NCBI GenBank assembly: GCA_030042765.1
Contig: JASHZA010000269.1
Coordinates: 1-5,761, forward strand
Reading direction: 5' to 3'
Origin: Candidatus Binataceae bacterium
Lineage (GTDB): Bacteria; Desulfobacterota; Binatia; Binatales; Binataceae
DNA: 5,761 nt
This document shows, piece by piece, positions 1 to 5,761 of this stretch. Below the pieces are notes generated by a model. The model searched no databases, was not told the origin of the DNA, and saw nothing but the letters and a program-made list of their open reading frames with translations. Position numbers and translations under genes: made by a program. Position 1 is the stretch's first letter; each line of letters begins with the position of its first letter.

Positions 1-1
1 G

Positions 2-1012
2 ACCCATGCGATAGTCAGGTTCGGGATCGACCGGATGCTGCCCGAACAAATCAGCTTGCTCCACGGACCGGGATGTCCGGTGTGTGTCACTCCGCAGGAG
101 ACGGTCGACCAGGCGATCGAGATCGCGGCAAAGCCCGGGGTTATTTTCTGCTCCTTCGGCGACATGTTACGGGTGCCGGGTTCGAATCGCGACCTGCTGA
201 ACGTGAAGGCAGGCGGCGGCGACGTCAGGATCGTGTACTCGCCGCTGGATGCGCTCGCGATCGCGCGCGCGAATCAGGAGCGGCAGGTGGTATTCTTTGC
301 GGTCGGCTTCGAGACCACGGCGCCGGTCAATGCGATGGCGGTTTATCAGGCAAAGCGGCAAGGGTTGCGCAATTTCTCAATGCTGGTGTCGCACGTCACA
401 GTGCCGCCTGCGCTCGAAGCGATCCTTTCGTCGCCGGAATGCGAGGTCGACGGGTTTCTCGCGGCTGGCCACGTATGCACGGTCATGGGTCTCGAGGAGT
501 ATCGTCCGATTGCGGCAAAGTATCGGGTCCCGATCGTGGTGACGGGTTTTGAGCCGCTCGACATCCTGCAGGGAATCTATATGTGTGTGCGGCAACTTGA
601 AGAGGGCAGCGCGCGCGTCGAGAACCAGTATTCTCGCGCCGTGCGCGCGAGCGGAAACCTTGAAGCGCGGCGGTTGATCGCCCAAGTTTTCCGCGTGGTC
701 CCGCGGAAATGGCGCGGTATCGGCGAGATCGAGCGCGGCGGACTGGGCTTGAGCGCCGAATACGCCGATTACGACGCCGAGCGGCGGTTTGGCGTCGCGC
801 CGGCGGCCGACCAGAGGACATCCGAATGCATCAGCGGGTCGATCTTGATGGGGCTGAAGAAGCCTCCCGAGTGTCCGGCCTTCGGCACGCGATGCACCCC
901 GGACACACCCCTGGGGGCCACTATGGTCTCCTCTGAAGGCGCCTGCGCGGCCTATTTCCGCTACCGGCAACGCGCCGACGTAAGCCAGACCGGGGGGAAC
1001 CGTCACTTTTGA
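2..1012 (+). CDS. hypD: Hydrogenase maturation factor HypD (5' end outside window)
   Basis: HypD is the iron-sulfur scaffold that, with HypC, holds the Fe(CN)2CO group being built for [NiFe]-hydrogenases in the cytoplasm. The reading frame is open from nt 2 ([12 protein letters not shown]...), which is the interior of the family's GGQTHAI.R.G block, so roughly the first 40 residues, including one conserved Cys, lie upstream. Visible hallmarks are [10 protein letters not shown] (the C-P-x-C pair needed for maturation), [26 protein letters not shown] and TGFEPLDIL. The C-terminal cluster signature is C-x14-C-x6-C-x16-C (from CISGS to GACAAYFRY), consistent with the known [4Fe-4S] site. About 15 residues follow the usual end ([12 protein letters not shown]), a small unremarkable extension. 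The stop lies 14 nt before the hypE ATG, so the two genes are surely co-transcribed. Identification is by remembered family motifs and is very secure. Confidence 0.97.
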   Translation, partial: THAIVRFGIDRMLPEQISLLHGPGCPVCVTPQETVDQAIEIAAKPGVIFCSFGDMLRVPGSNRDLLNVKAGGGDVRIVYSPLDALAIARANQERQVVFFAVGFETTAPVNAMAVYQAKRQGLRNFSMLVSHVTVPPALEAILSSPECEVDGFLAAGHVCTVMGLEEYRPIAAKYRVPIVVTGFEPLDILQGIYMCVRQLEEGSARVENQYSRAVRASGNLEARRLIAQVFRVVPRKWRGIGEIERGGLGLSAEYADYDAERRFGVAPAADQRTSECISGSILMGLKKPPECPAFGTRCTPDTPLGATMVSSEGACAAYFRYRQRADVSQTGGNRHF

Positions 1013-1013
1013 A

Positions 1014-1019
1014 AAGGGG
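1014..1019 (+). promoter_or_regulatory. Ribosome binding site deciding the hypE start
   Basis: The sequence AAGGGG lies 7 nt upstream of the ATG at 1027. It supports that ATG over the in-frame TTG at 1009, which would overlap the hypD stop and put this purine run inside the coding sequence. Confidence 0.6.
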
Positions 1020-1026
1020 CTCAAAC

Positions 1027-2070
1027 ATGCCGCAGGTTTTCCGGCTCAGATGCTCGTTGCCGACGGCGACCGGCGACACCATACAGCTTGCTCACGGCGG
1101 CGGCGGGCGGATGATGCATTCCCTGATCGAGCGCCTCTTTCTTCCCGCGTTTTCCAACAGCTATCTCGAGGCGCGGCACGACAGCGCGGTGGTGCGAATC
1201 GGCAACGATCGGATCGCTTTCACCACTGACACCTATGTGGTAAGCCCCCTTTTCTTTCCCGGAGGCGATATCGGGAAGTTGGCCGTATACGGCACGGTGA
1301 ATGACCTCGCGATGGCCGGGGCGAGGCCACTATATTTGAGTGCCGGGTTTATCCTGGAGGAAGGACTTCCGCTTGAAACACTGGAAGCCATTGTTCGCTC
1401 GATGCGCGAGGCGGCAGGGATCGCTGGCGTCGAATTGGTTGCGGGCGACACCAAGGTAGTTGACCGCGGAAAGGGTGACGGCGTCTTTATCAATACCGCC
1501 GGGATCGGCTTGGTAGCCCCGGAGGTCGATATTTCGCCGGCGCGGGTAGCACCCGGCGACGCGATCCTCCTCAGCGGCGATGTGGGCCGCCACGGGATCA
1601 CGATTATGTCGTTGCGCGAGGGTTTGGGCTTCGAAACGCCGCTCCAGAGCGATTGTGCTTCGCTCTGGCCCCTGATTGCAGCATTGCTGGAGGCCCGCAT
1701 CGAGATACATTGCCTGCGCGACCTGACGCGCGGTGGACTTGCCTCCACGCTGAACGAAATCGCGACGGACGCGGGAGTCGGCATCTCGATCGATGAGGCG
1801 GCGGTTCCGAAGTGCGAGGCGGTTGCCGCCGCCTGTGAAATATTGGGGCTCGACCCGCTCTACGTCGCAAACGAGGGTCGATTCGCCGCCTTCATCGCAC
1901 CGCGGGATGCTTCGCGAGCGATCGAGATTTTGAAAGCGCATGAGACGACCGCGAGCATCATTGGCACGGTCGGGAATCGAGGGCCAGGCCTGGTCGACGC
2001 AAAAGGCCCTTTCGGTCATTCGCGCATCCTGGATCTCCTTTCCGGTGAACAGATGCCGAGGATATGCTGA
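1027..2070 (+). CDS. hypE: Hydrogenase maturation factor HypE (carbamoyl dehydratase)
   Basis: HypE takes the carbamoyl group delivered by HypF onto its C-terminal cysteine and dehydrates it with ATP to a thiocyanate. It then passes cyanide to the iron held by HypC-HypD. The 347-aa protein has the usual length and the PurM/AIR-synthase-like two-domain layout. Visible motifs are the glycine-rich [11 protein letters not shown] near residue 22, [16 protein letters not shown] and [11 protein letters not shown] (nucleotide-binding half), VAGDTKVV, and [11 protein letters not shown] at the start of the second half. The last four residues are PRIC, the family's diagnostic tail with the catalytic terminal Cys, so the gene is complete and probably active. 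The start is ATG 1027 with a good ribosome site; TTG 1009 would add six residues. It follows hypD by 14 nt. No further hyp gene follows, so this is the 3' end of the maturation cluster. Confidence 0.97.
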   Translation: MPQVFRLRCSLPTATGDTIQLAHGGGGRMMHSLIERLFLPAFSNSYLEARHDSAVVRIGNDRIAFTTDTYVVSPLFFPGGDIGKLAVYGTVNDLAMAGARPLYLSAGFILEEGLPLETLEAIVRSMREAAGIAGVELVAGDTKVVDRGKGDGVFINTAGIGLVAPEVDISPARVAPGDAILLSGDVGRHGITIMSLREGLGFETPLQSDCASLWPLIAALLEARIEIHCLRDLTRGGLASTLNEIATDAGVGISIDEAAVPKCEAVAAACEILGLDPLYVANEGRFAAFIAPRDASRAIEILKAHETTASIIGTVGNRGPGLVDAKGPFGHSRILDLLSGEQMPRIC

Positions 2071-2077
2071 GCGGCCT

Positions 2078-2132
2078 GCTCGCGGTTTCAACGTCGCAAG
2101 GGGGGTAAGGTTGCGCTCGGCGAATCGCGAGC
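2078..2132. repeat. Inverted repeat downstream of hypE
   Basis: GCTCGCG (2078-2084) is exactly complementary to CGCGAGC (2126-2132). Inside the 41-nt loop a smaller pair, CGCAA and TTGCG, can also form. The element starts 7 nt after the hypE stop, so it may fold at the end of the hyp transcript. There is no T-run after it, so it is not a classical intrinsic terminator, and GC-rich DNA produces such repeats by chance. Confidence 0.3.
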
Positions 2133-2258
2133 GGTCGAGACGCTAAAATCGACCCTTAGAGCGGTGATTTCGGGCAAATTTTTACGACTTGAGCATTATG
2201 TGGGTTGCGACCCGTTGAGAATCCGAATGGGTGGAATTAAGTTCGTTCCGAGAACCGC

Positions 2259-2266
2259 AAGGCAGG
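2259..2266 (+). promoter_or_regulatory. Ribosome binding site for the small membrane protein
   Basis: AAGGCAGG lies 6 nt upstream of the GTG at 2273. It favours that GTG over the in-frame GTG at 2231, whose extra 14 residues are polar and not preceded by a purine run. Confidence 0.45.
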
Positions 2267-2272
2267 TCTGTC

Positions 2273-2440
2273 GTGAAACTCAGAGCAATCGGCTTCCTCA
2301 TCGCTGCAATCGCAATCGGAACGGACATGTGGCTGGTGAACCTGGCGCATCAGCCGGTAAGCGCGGGTTTCGTGATTTTCAATTGTTTGGCGGTTGGCTC
2401 GCTTACGGCTGGCGCGCTATGGCCGAGGCGCCGGACCTAG
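2273..2440 (+). CDS. Small two-helix membrane protein, function unknown
   Basis: I do not recognise this 55-aa protein. It starts at GTG (VKLRAIGFLI...) and has two hydrophobic stretches, residues about 5-24 and 30-50, joined by a short polar turn (NLAHQPVS). Basic residues sit at both ends (K2, R4 and the final PRRRT), so by the positive-inside rule both termini would face the cytoplasm as a helical hairpin. A good ribosome site, a predominance of G/C at third codon positions and the clean hydrophobic pattern argue that it is real. The overlapping frame 2164-2490 encodes only a basic, low-complexity product. It stands alone between hypE (202 nt upstream) and the SCP2-like gene (171 nt downstream), so neither neighbour indicates its role. 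An upstream GTG at 2231 is an alternative start (69 aa). Confidence 0.55.
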   Translation: MKLRAIGFLIAAIAIGTDMWLVNLAHQPVSAGFVIFNCLAVGSLTAGALWPRRRT

Positions 2441-2551
2441 CCTCTGCCACGCGGCAACCGCCCCCAAAGTGTGAACGGGCTTATCGCTGAGAAATCGGCT
2501 AGAGAGACCGAACCACGCCTGAACGACCCCGCCATCCGATCACAGCTTGAC

Positions 2552-2579
2552 TTGGGCAAGGCCGGCGAAGGACTATGAT
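2552..2579 (+). promoter_or_regulatory. Candidate sigma70-type promoter of the SCP2/diiron operon
   Basis: TATGAT (2574-2579) matches five of six bases of the -10 consensus. TTGGGC (2552-2557), a weak -35, lies 16 nt upstream; the better TTGACT at 2547-2552 is 21 nt away, which is too far. Transcription would begin near 2586, giving a leader of about 26 nt before the ATG at 2612. The match could be chance, and the -35 is poor. Confidence 0.3.
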
Positions 2580-2611
2580 TTTGTGGATGGCCCTGGCGGG
2601 TCGCTTTGGTT

Positions 2612-3049
2612 ATGGCGATAAGATTCCCTTCGACCGACTATTTCAATTCCCTCAAAAAACTTATGGAGGCCGACCAGGCCCGCTTCCGGCGTTTGGGTTT
2701 TATCGACACGACGTTCGGCGTCAGCGTGACGCACAACGAGACGAGCCGGGATTTTGTGCTCACCTTCGAGGTTTTCGAACTTAAGGAAGTGCGTGAAGTC
2801 GAGAAAATCGACATTGCACAGGTTGACTTCGTGATCGCCGGGGATGCGGCCGTCTGGCGGGACATGCTCGAGAATATTCGGCGCAACGGCGAAGCCGATG
2901 CTCAGCACGACCTCAACACCCTCGCCCATTTCGGCGAAGCACTCAAGGTGAGCTACGCCGAACCCGAAGGCCATGACAAGCTTTATCGTTTCATGGAATC
3001 GATTCAGGAGTTTTTCGATCTGACCAGCCAGATCGAGGTCGGCTTCTAG
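2612..3049 (+). CDS. SCP2-like (sterol carrier/lipid-binding) protein
   Basis: This soluble 145-aa protein resembles small stand-alone bacterial members of the SCP-2 sterol-transfer family, which form a hydrophobic pocket for lipids or acyl chains. Seen directly: an MAIRFPS start, an N-terminal helix (residues 8-28), alternating strands about 32-75 (TTFGVSV, DFVLTFEVFELKEV, VDFVIAGD), a helix with VWRDMLENIR (81-90), LNTLAHFG (101-108), and a C-terminal amphipathic helix with LYRFMESIQEFFDL (124-137). The strand block followed by a W-containing helix and a hydrophobic C-terminal helix fits the SCP2 fold. The family call is from general resemblance and was not checked by search. ATG 2612 is preferred to TTG 2606 because M-A-x-R-F-P-S looks like a natural start; the ribosome site is weak (GGCGGG, 11 nt away). 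It leads the cassette, with the diiron gene 34 nt downstream, and may carry that enzyme's lipophilic substrate. That role is inference. Confidence 0.75.
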   Translation: MAIRFPSTDYFNSLKKLMEADQARFRRLGFIDTTFGVSVTHNETSRDFVLTFEVFELKEVREVEKIDIAQVDFVIAGDAAVWRDMLENIRRNGEADAQHDLNTLAHFGEALKVSYAEPEGHDKLYRFMESIQEFFDLTSQIEVGF

Positions 3050-3083
3050 CGGGTCGAGTCGAAAATTCCGGCGGAGGCCGCGA

Positions 3084-4232
3084 ATGGGCTATCTAGCAAC
3101 CACCAACTTTTTCGAGGATCGCGAGTTCGTTGACAAGTGGCTGTATACGATCCGCACCGGAGAACTCGATCTTTCGTGGATGAAAGCTGGCACCGAGAAG
3201 GTTCGGCCGCATGTCGAGAATCCCCGCCGCGGTCTCATCTATCGCGACATCAACCTCGGCAGCTACGGGGTCGAGGCGATTCCGGAGAAAGTGCGCCTTA
3301 ACCGAAGTTTCGCACCGCGCGGCGCCGAGATTCCGGAAGGCGTGCCGGATGCGCAGCCATGGGTTTCGCGCAAGAGCGAGCTATGGGCGCACAACACCGA
3401 CGGCTACTACGAAGAAGCGGTCACTCGGCAATGGAACGCGACCACGGATATCCCGTGGGACAGGCTCGAGGGGGTCGAACTTCCGGAGGCCGCCGGCAAA
3501 GCGCTCTCGCAACTGATGACCTTCCTGACCGAGGTCGAGATGATCGCGACCGACACGCCGGCGACCTGGCTGCCGCGCCTCAATCCGGACTTTATCGAAG
3601 TCAAGGCGTTCATCGCGGCACAGGTAATGGATGAGGCGCGCCATACCGAGGTTTTCCGCAAGCGCGCGCTCACGACAGGATTCGGGCTGATGAAGGCGAG
3701 CCCGATGAACGAGATGGCACTCAAGCATCTGCGCGACGCCGATTCGTTCAGCGAGATGTCGGTTGCGCTGCACCTGGTCGCCGAAGGCAATGTCCTTACG
3801 CTGTTCCGGTTCAGCGAATACCTGTCACCGACGGACGTGGACAAGAAGATCTTCCGGCTCGTGATGCAGGACGAAGCACGTCACGTAGGCTACGGGATGC
3901 AGCATTTCAAGTGGGTGCTGGAGCATTTCCCGCAAAAGCGCGAGATCCTGCACGGCCATCTGGACGAAGCCGAGAACATCTCGTTTGCCGGCGGGGCCGC
4001 GACCGAGCTTACCGAATCGTTCATCGTGCTGGCAGGTGGGGGGCTCAAACGCGAGAACATCGAAAAGGGCGTGCGCATCACGACCGCCTTTCAACTGAAG
4101 CAGATGCAGGAGCATTTCGAGCGTCTGGAAAAATGCGGCATGCCCGAGCGCAGCAGCGTGGATCGATCCAAATTGTGGGCGATGTTCGAGATGGGCAAGG
4201 CCGCAGCGGCTGAGGCCGGGATCCGGTTCTAG
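3084..4232 (+). CDS. Ferritin-like diiron protein, putative oxygenase/oxidase
   Basis: This 382-aa soluble protein belongs by pattern to the ferritin-like/ribonucleotide-reductase-like superfamily of four-helix-bundle diiron enzymes, which includes R2, R2lox, AurF-type N-oxygenases and acyl-ACP desaturases. Candidate ligands appear in the expected order: E150 or E152 in FLTEVEMIATD, E184 and H187 in DEARHTEVF, E234 in VAEGNVL, and E264 and H267 in DEARHVGYG. The spacing (about 32-34, then 47 from H187 to E234, then 30) is nearer to desaturase or AurF proteins than to R2, but I cannot name a family. About 140 residues precede the bundle, with conserved-looking NPRRGL, NLGSYG and SRKSELW blocks. 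The C-terminal part carries ESFIVLAGGGL. There is no signal peptide or membrane segment. GGAGG lies 6 nt before the ATG. It sits between the SCP2-like gene and its own degenerate paralogue, 35 nt downstream. The reaction and substrate are unknown. Confidence 0.85.
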   Translation: MGYLATTNFFEDREFVDKWLYTIRTGELDLSWMKAGTEKVRPHVENPRRGLIYRDINLGSYGVEAIPEKVRLNRSFAPRGAEIPEGVPDAQPWVSRKSELWAHNTDGYYEEAVTRQWNATTDIPWDRLEGVELPEAAGKALSQLMTFLTEVEMIATDTPATWLPRLNPDFIEVKAFIAAQVMDEARHTEVFRKRALTTGFGLMKASPMNEMALKHLRDADSFSEMSVALHLVAEGNVLTLFRFSEYLSPTDVDKKIFRLVMQDEARHVGYGMQHFKWVLEHFPQKREILHGHLDEAENISFAGGAATELTESFIVLAGGGLKRENIEKGVRITTAFQLKQMQEHFERLEKCGMPERSSVDRSKLWAMFEMGKAAAAEAGIRF

Positions 4233-4267
4233 GGCGCGCGTCCGGAAGCAGGGAGTAAAACGGACCG

Positions 4268-5377
4268 ATGGCCTTTTTCGCTGACAAGGATTACACGCAG
4301 GACCAGGCCGTTCTGGATGCCATCAACGCGGTGATGCAGGGCAACCTTACCCTGCATTGGATCGACGCGAATACCGAGAAAGTCAGAGGCCGCGCGTCGG
4401 ATCCCCGGCGCGGACTTACCTACGAGGATCTCGACCTCGGGAGCTATGGTTTCAGTTCGATTCCCGAGTTCGTGCGCGACGAACAATCGATGGTGGCGCG
4501 CGGCAGCGAGAAGTGGGGCAGGTTGCCCGACATGGGGTACGTCGTCAACCGCAAGTCCGACGTGTGGTCCGACAACGTGACCACCCTTTACGAAGAGGCG
4601 AAGACTCGCCGATGGGCTCCCGCGGTCGACGTGCCGTGGGCCGAGTTGGAGATCAATCCGCTCGCGTCCGATCTGCAGGCGGCGTGTGCGCAGCTTTACA
4701 CCTTTCTCCAGGAATGCGCGCTGGTCGCGTTGGACTTTCCGGCACGATGGGTGCCGCTAATCAATCAGGAGTTCATCGAGCAGAAGAGCTTCATGTGCTC
4801 GCAGATGCTGGACGGGGCGCGGCTGCTGGAGGTGTTTCGCAAGCGTGCGCTGTACACCGGGGCCGGGCTGGGGCGCGCGAGCGTCACTGCCGAACAGGGA
4901 CTCAAGGAATGGCTCTGGGCGGATACTTATCCGCAGGGTTCGCTTGCGATCAATATCCTACTGGCCGGCTTCATGCTGGCGGCGTATCGACAGGTCGCGG
5001 CCGTGGCGCCTTCGCGCGTGGATCGCGCGATCATGGGCTACGCGATGCAAGACGCCGCGCGCCAGGTAAGTTACGGCACCGGCGCATTGCGATACCATCT
5101 CGAGCATCAGCCCGCCCAGAAGGCCGCACTAAGCGGCTATCTCGATGAAGCCGAGCACGTCATGCTTGCACTGGTCGGCAGCCCGGAACTGCTCGAACCG
5201 CTCATCATCATCAGCGGTGGCGGGCTCGAGGGGGCACAGGTCAAATCCGGACGCGAGAGCGTCGTGAAGTTCATCCGCCTGGTGGTTCGAGAATACCTGG
5301 AACGCGTCAGCGCTGCAGGTTTGGATCGCCGCGGAAACAGCCGCCTTCCTGCTATCGTCGACCGCGTCAGCCTCTGA
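4268..5377 (+). CDS. Metal-site-less paralogue of the diiron protein (putative pseudo-enzyme subunit)
   Basis: This 369-aa protein is homologous over its whole length to the gene before it. Shared blocks are TEKVR, PRRGL, LGSYG, RKSDVW, EVFRKRAL, LDEAE and GGGL. At the diiron positions it differs: DEARH becomes DGARL (G183, L186), the lone helix Glu becomes A233 (LLAGFML), and the second DEARH becomes DAARQ (A263, Q266). Only E149, matching E150 of the partner, remains, while E152 is replaced by A151. The structural D-x-A-R residues of both motifs are kept, and the frame is intact with similar codon use, so this looks like a maintained protein that cannot bind two irons rather than a decaying copy. 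It has three cysteines, C140, C150 and C177, around the former metal-site helices, against one in the partner, C351. By analogy with beta subunits of bacterial multicomponent monooxygenases or yeast Rnr4, it may form a heteromer with the active protein. That is inference. Ribosome site: AGGGAG, 12 nt upstream. Confidence 0.85.
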   Translation: MAFFADKDYTQDQAVLDAINAVMQGNLTLHWIDANTEKVRGRASDPRRGLTYEDLDLGSYGFSSIPEFVRDEQSMVARGSEKWGRLPDMGYVVNRKSDVWSDNVTTLYEEAKTRRWAPAVDVPWAELEINPLASDLQAACAQLYTFLQECALVALDFPARWVPLINQEFIEQKSFMCSQMLDGARLLEVFRKRALYTGAGLGRASVTAEQGLKEWLWADTYPQGSLAINILLAGFMLAAYRQVAAVAPSRVDRAIMGYAMQDAARQVSYGTGALRYHLEHQPAQKAALSGYLDEAEHVMLALVGSPELLEPLIIISGGGLEGAQVKSGRESVVKFIRLVVREYLERVSAAGLDRRGNSRLPAIVDRVSL

Positions 5378-5414
5378 GCAAATTTAGTCGGGCACTCTCC
5401 TACCTCGGTCGGGT

Positions 5415-5435
5415 GAACCGGGTATGCTCCGGTTC
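5415..5435. terminator. Hairpin between convergent genes, possible terminator
   Basis: GAACCGG and CCGGTTC form a perfect 7-bp stem with a 7-nt loop in the gap between two converging genes. The stem ends one base from the stop codon of the minus-strand transporter. There is no T-run on either side, so if it ends transcription it does so weakly or with help; it may serve both directions. Confidence 0.4.
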
Positions 5436-5436
5436 C

Positions 5437-5761
5437 TCAATGCTCGGCGGCTGCAACGTTGCGCAGGTCGCGTTGGAGGAAGAGAAATGTGGGGATCAGC
5501 ACCAGCATCAATCCGCAGAGCATCCTATAAATGTCGTTGAAAGACAGCATCATCGCCTGACGCTGCACCATCCCATAGAGCATCATCACACCCTCCTTCT
5601 GGCCGGCAACAAGCTGATGCGCGAGGTCGGTCTGACCACCTACTGGCGGAGCAATTCGCGCCAGGTTGAAGATCGAGAGATGTTCCACCAGATAGCTCTG
5701 CCTCACTTGTTGCCGACGGATCAGCAGCGTGGTGAGGTACGAGGTGCCGATTGCGGCACCC
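5437..5761 (-). CDS. DHA2-family MFS multidrug efflux transporter, EmrB/QacA type (C-terminal fragment)
   Basis: Only the last 107 residues of a 14-helix proton-driven inner-membrane efflux pump are in the window; the frame runs open off the right edge, so the GTG at 5706 is internal and not a start. The visible part begins GAAIGTSYLTTLLIRRQQ, the family's conserved G-x-x-I-G-x-S-x-x-T-T-L-x-x-R-R-Q segment ahead of the last periplasmic loop. A loop with LVEHLSIFNLA follows, then a helix rich in Gln/Met (GMVQRQAMMLSFNDIY), then the final membrane span (MLCGLMLVLIPTFLFL) and a short polar tail. This pattern is characteristic of EmrB-like proteins, which usually pair with an EmrA-type membrane-fusion protein and an outer-membrane channel; those genes would lie to the right. 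It converges on the diiron cassette and need not be related to it. The substrate cannot be inferred. Confidence 0.9.
   Translation of the reverse strand, partial: GAAIGTSYLTTLLIRRQQVRQSYLVEHLSIFNLARIAPPVGGQTDLAHQLVAGQKEGVMMLYGMVQRQAMMLSFNDIYRMLCGLMLVLIPTFLFLQRDLRNVAAAEH

Noticed and set aside
377..1024. Long open frame on the minus strand across hypD
   Set aside because: It lies antisense to a certain hypD frame; its product is Arg/Pro-rich with no recognisable motif. Long antisense frames are expected in GC-rich coding DNA.
1330..2091. 253-residue minus-strand open frame across hypE
   Set aside because: It is antisense to a complete HypE, with a basic, non-protein-like composition, and is a codon-bias shadow.
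2164..2490. 108-residue frame overlapping the small membrane protein
   Set aside because: Its composition is rich in Arg, Asn, Pro and Cys with no pattern, and the overlapping frame has a better ribosome site and coherent membrane helices.
2575..2784. Alternative ATG start with a purine-rich GAAGGA just upstream, before the SCP2-like gene
   Set aside because: The purine run is only 2 nt from the ATG, the frame becomes Arg/Pro-rich nonsense once it overlaps the SCP2-like frame, and the same bases (TATGAT) fit a -10 box better.
4222..4246. TCCGG/CCGGA inverted repeat between the two ferritin-like genes
   Set aside because: It has only 5 bp with a loop of about 15 nt, no T-run, and overlaps the end of the coding sequence; chance pairing in GC-rich DNA is the likelier explanation.
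4357..5148. 263-residue plus-strand open frame inside the second ferritin-like gene
   Set aside because: It is an out-of-frame shadow with Arg-rich low-complexity content, while the overlapping frame aligns along its full length with the neighbouring paralogue.
4268..5377. Possibility that the second ferritin-like gene is a pseudogene
   Set aside because: There is no frameshift or internal stop, length and third-position bias match the intact copy, and the non-ligand structural motifs are preserved, so a maintained non-catalytic protein is more likely.

Overview
The window is ordinary-looking, GC-rich bacterial DNA with closely spaced genes. It holds the end of a [NiFe]-hydrogenase maturation cluster, then a three-gene cassette built around diiron-type proteins, then the tail of a drug-efflux transporter on the opposite strand. 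The gene content would suit an aerobic or facultative soil or sediment bacterium of a proteobacterial, Binatota or Desulfobacterota-like kind. That placement is a guess, because the window contains no rRNA or other marker gene.

Region 1 (1-2070): hypD (5' end outside the window) and hypE, both on the + strand and 14 nt apart. They make and install the Fe(CN)2CO ligands of [NiFe]-hydrogenases. HypE ends in the hallmark PRIC tail and HypD carries its four-Cys cluster signature, so both look functional. A hydrogenase and the remaining hyp genes are expected upstream of the window or elsewhere in the genome.

Region 2 (2071-2611): a mostly non-coding break of about 540 nt. It contains one probable small two-helix membrane protein (2273-2440), an inverted repeat after hypE, and a candidate promoter just before the next operon.

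Region 3 (2612-5377): three + strand genes separated by 34 and 35 nt, probably one operon. The first is a 145-aa SCP2-like (sterol-carrier/lipid-binding) protein. The second is a 382-aa ferritin-like protein with a full set of candidate diiron ligands, including two D-E-A-R-H motifs. The third is a 369-aa full-length paralogue of the second in which both D-E-A-R-H motifs have become D-G-A-R-L and D-A-A-R-Q and the lone helix glutamate has become Ala. This pairing of an intact diiron protein with a metal-site-less partner, next to a lipid-binding-type protein, is the most interesting content of the window. A testable model is a heteromeric diiron oxygenase or oxidase acting on a hydrophobic substrate, with the third gene as a structural or regulatory subunit. 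The substrate cannot be read from the sequence.

Region 4 (5378-5761): a short convergent intergenic gap with a small perfect hairpin, then the C-terminal end of an EmrB/QacA-type (DHA2) MFS efflux pump on the - strand, cut by the window edge.
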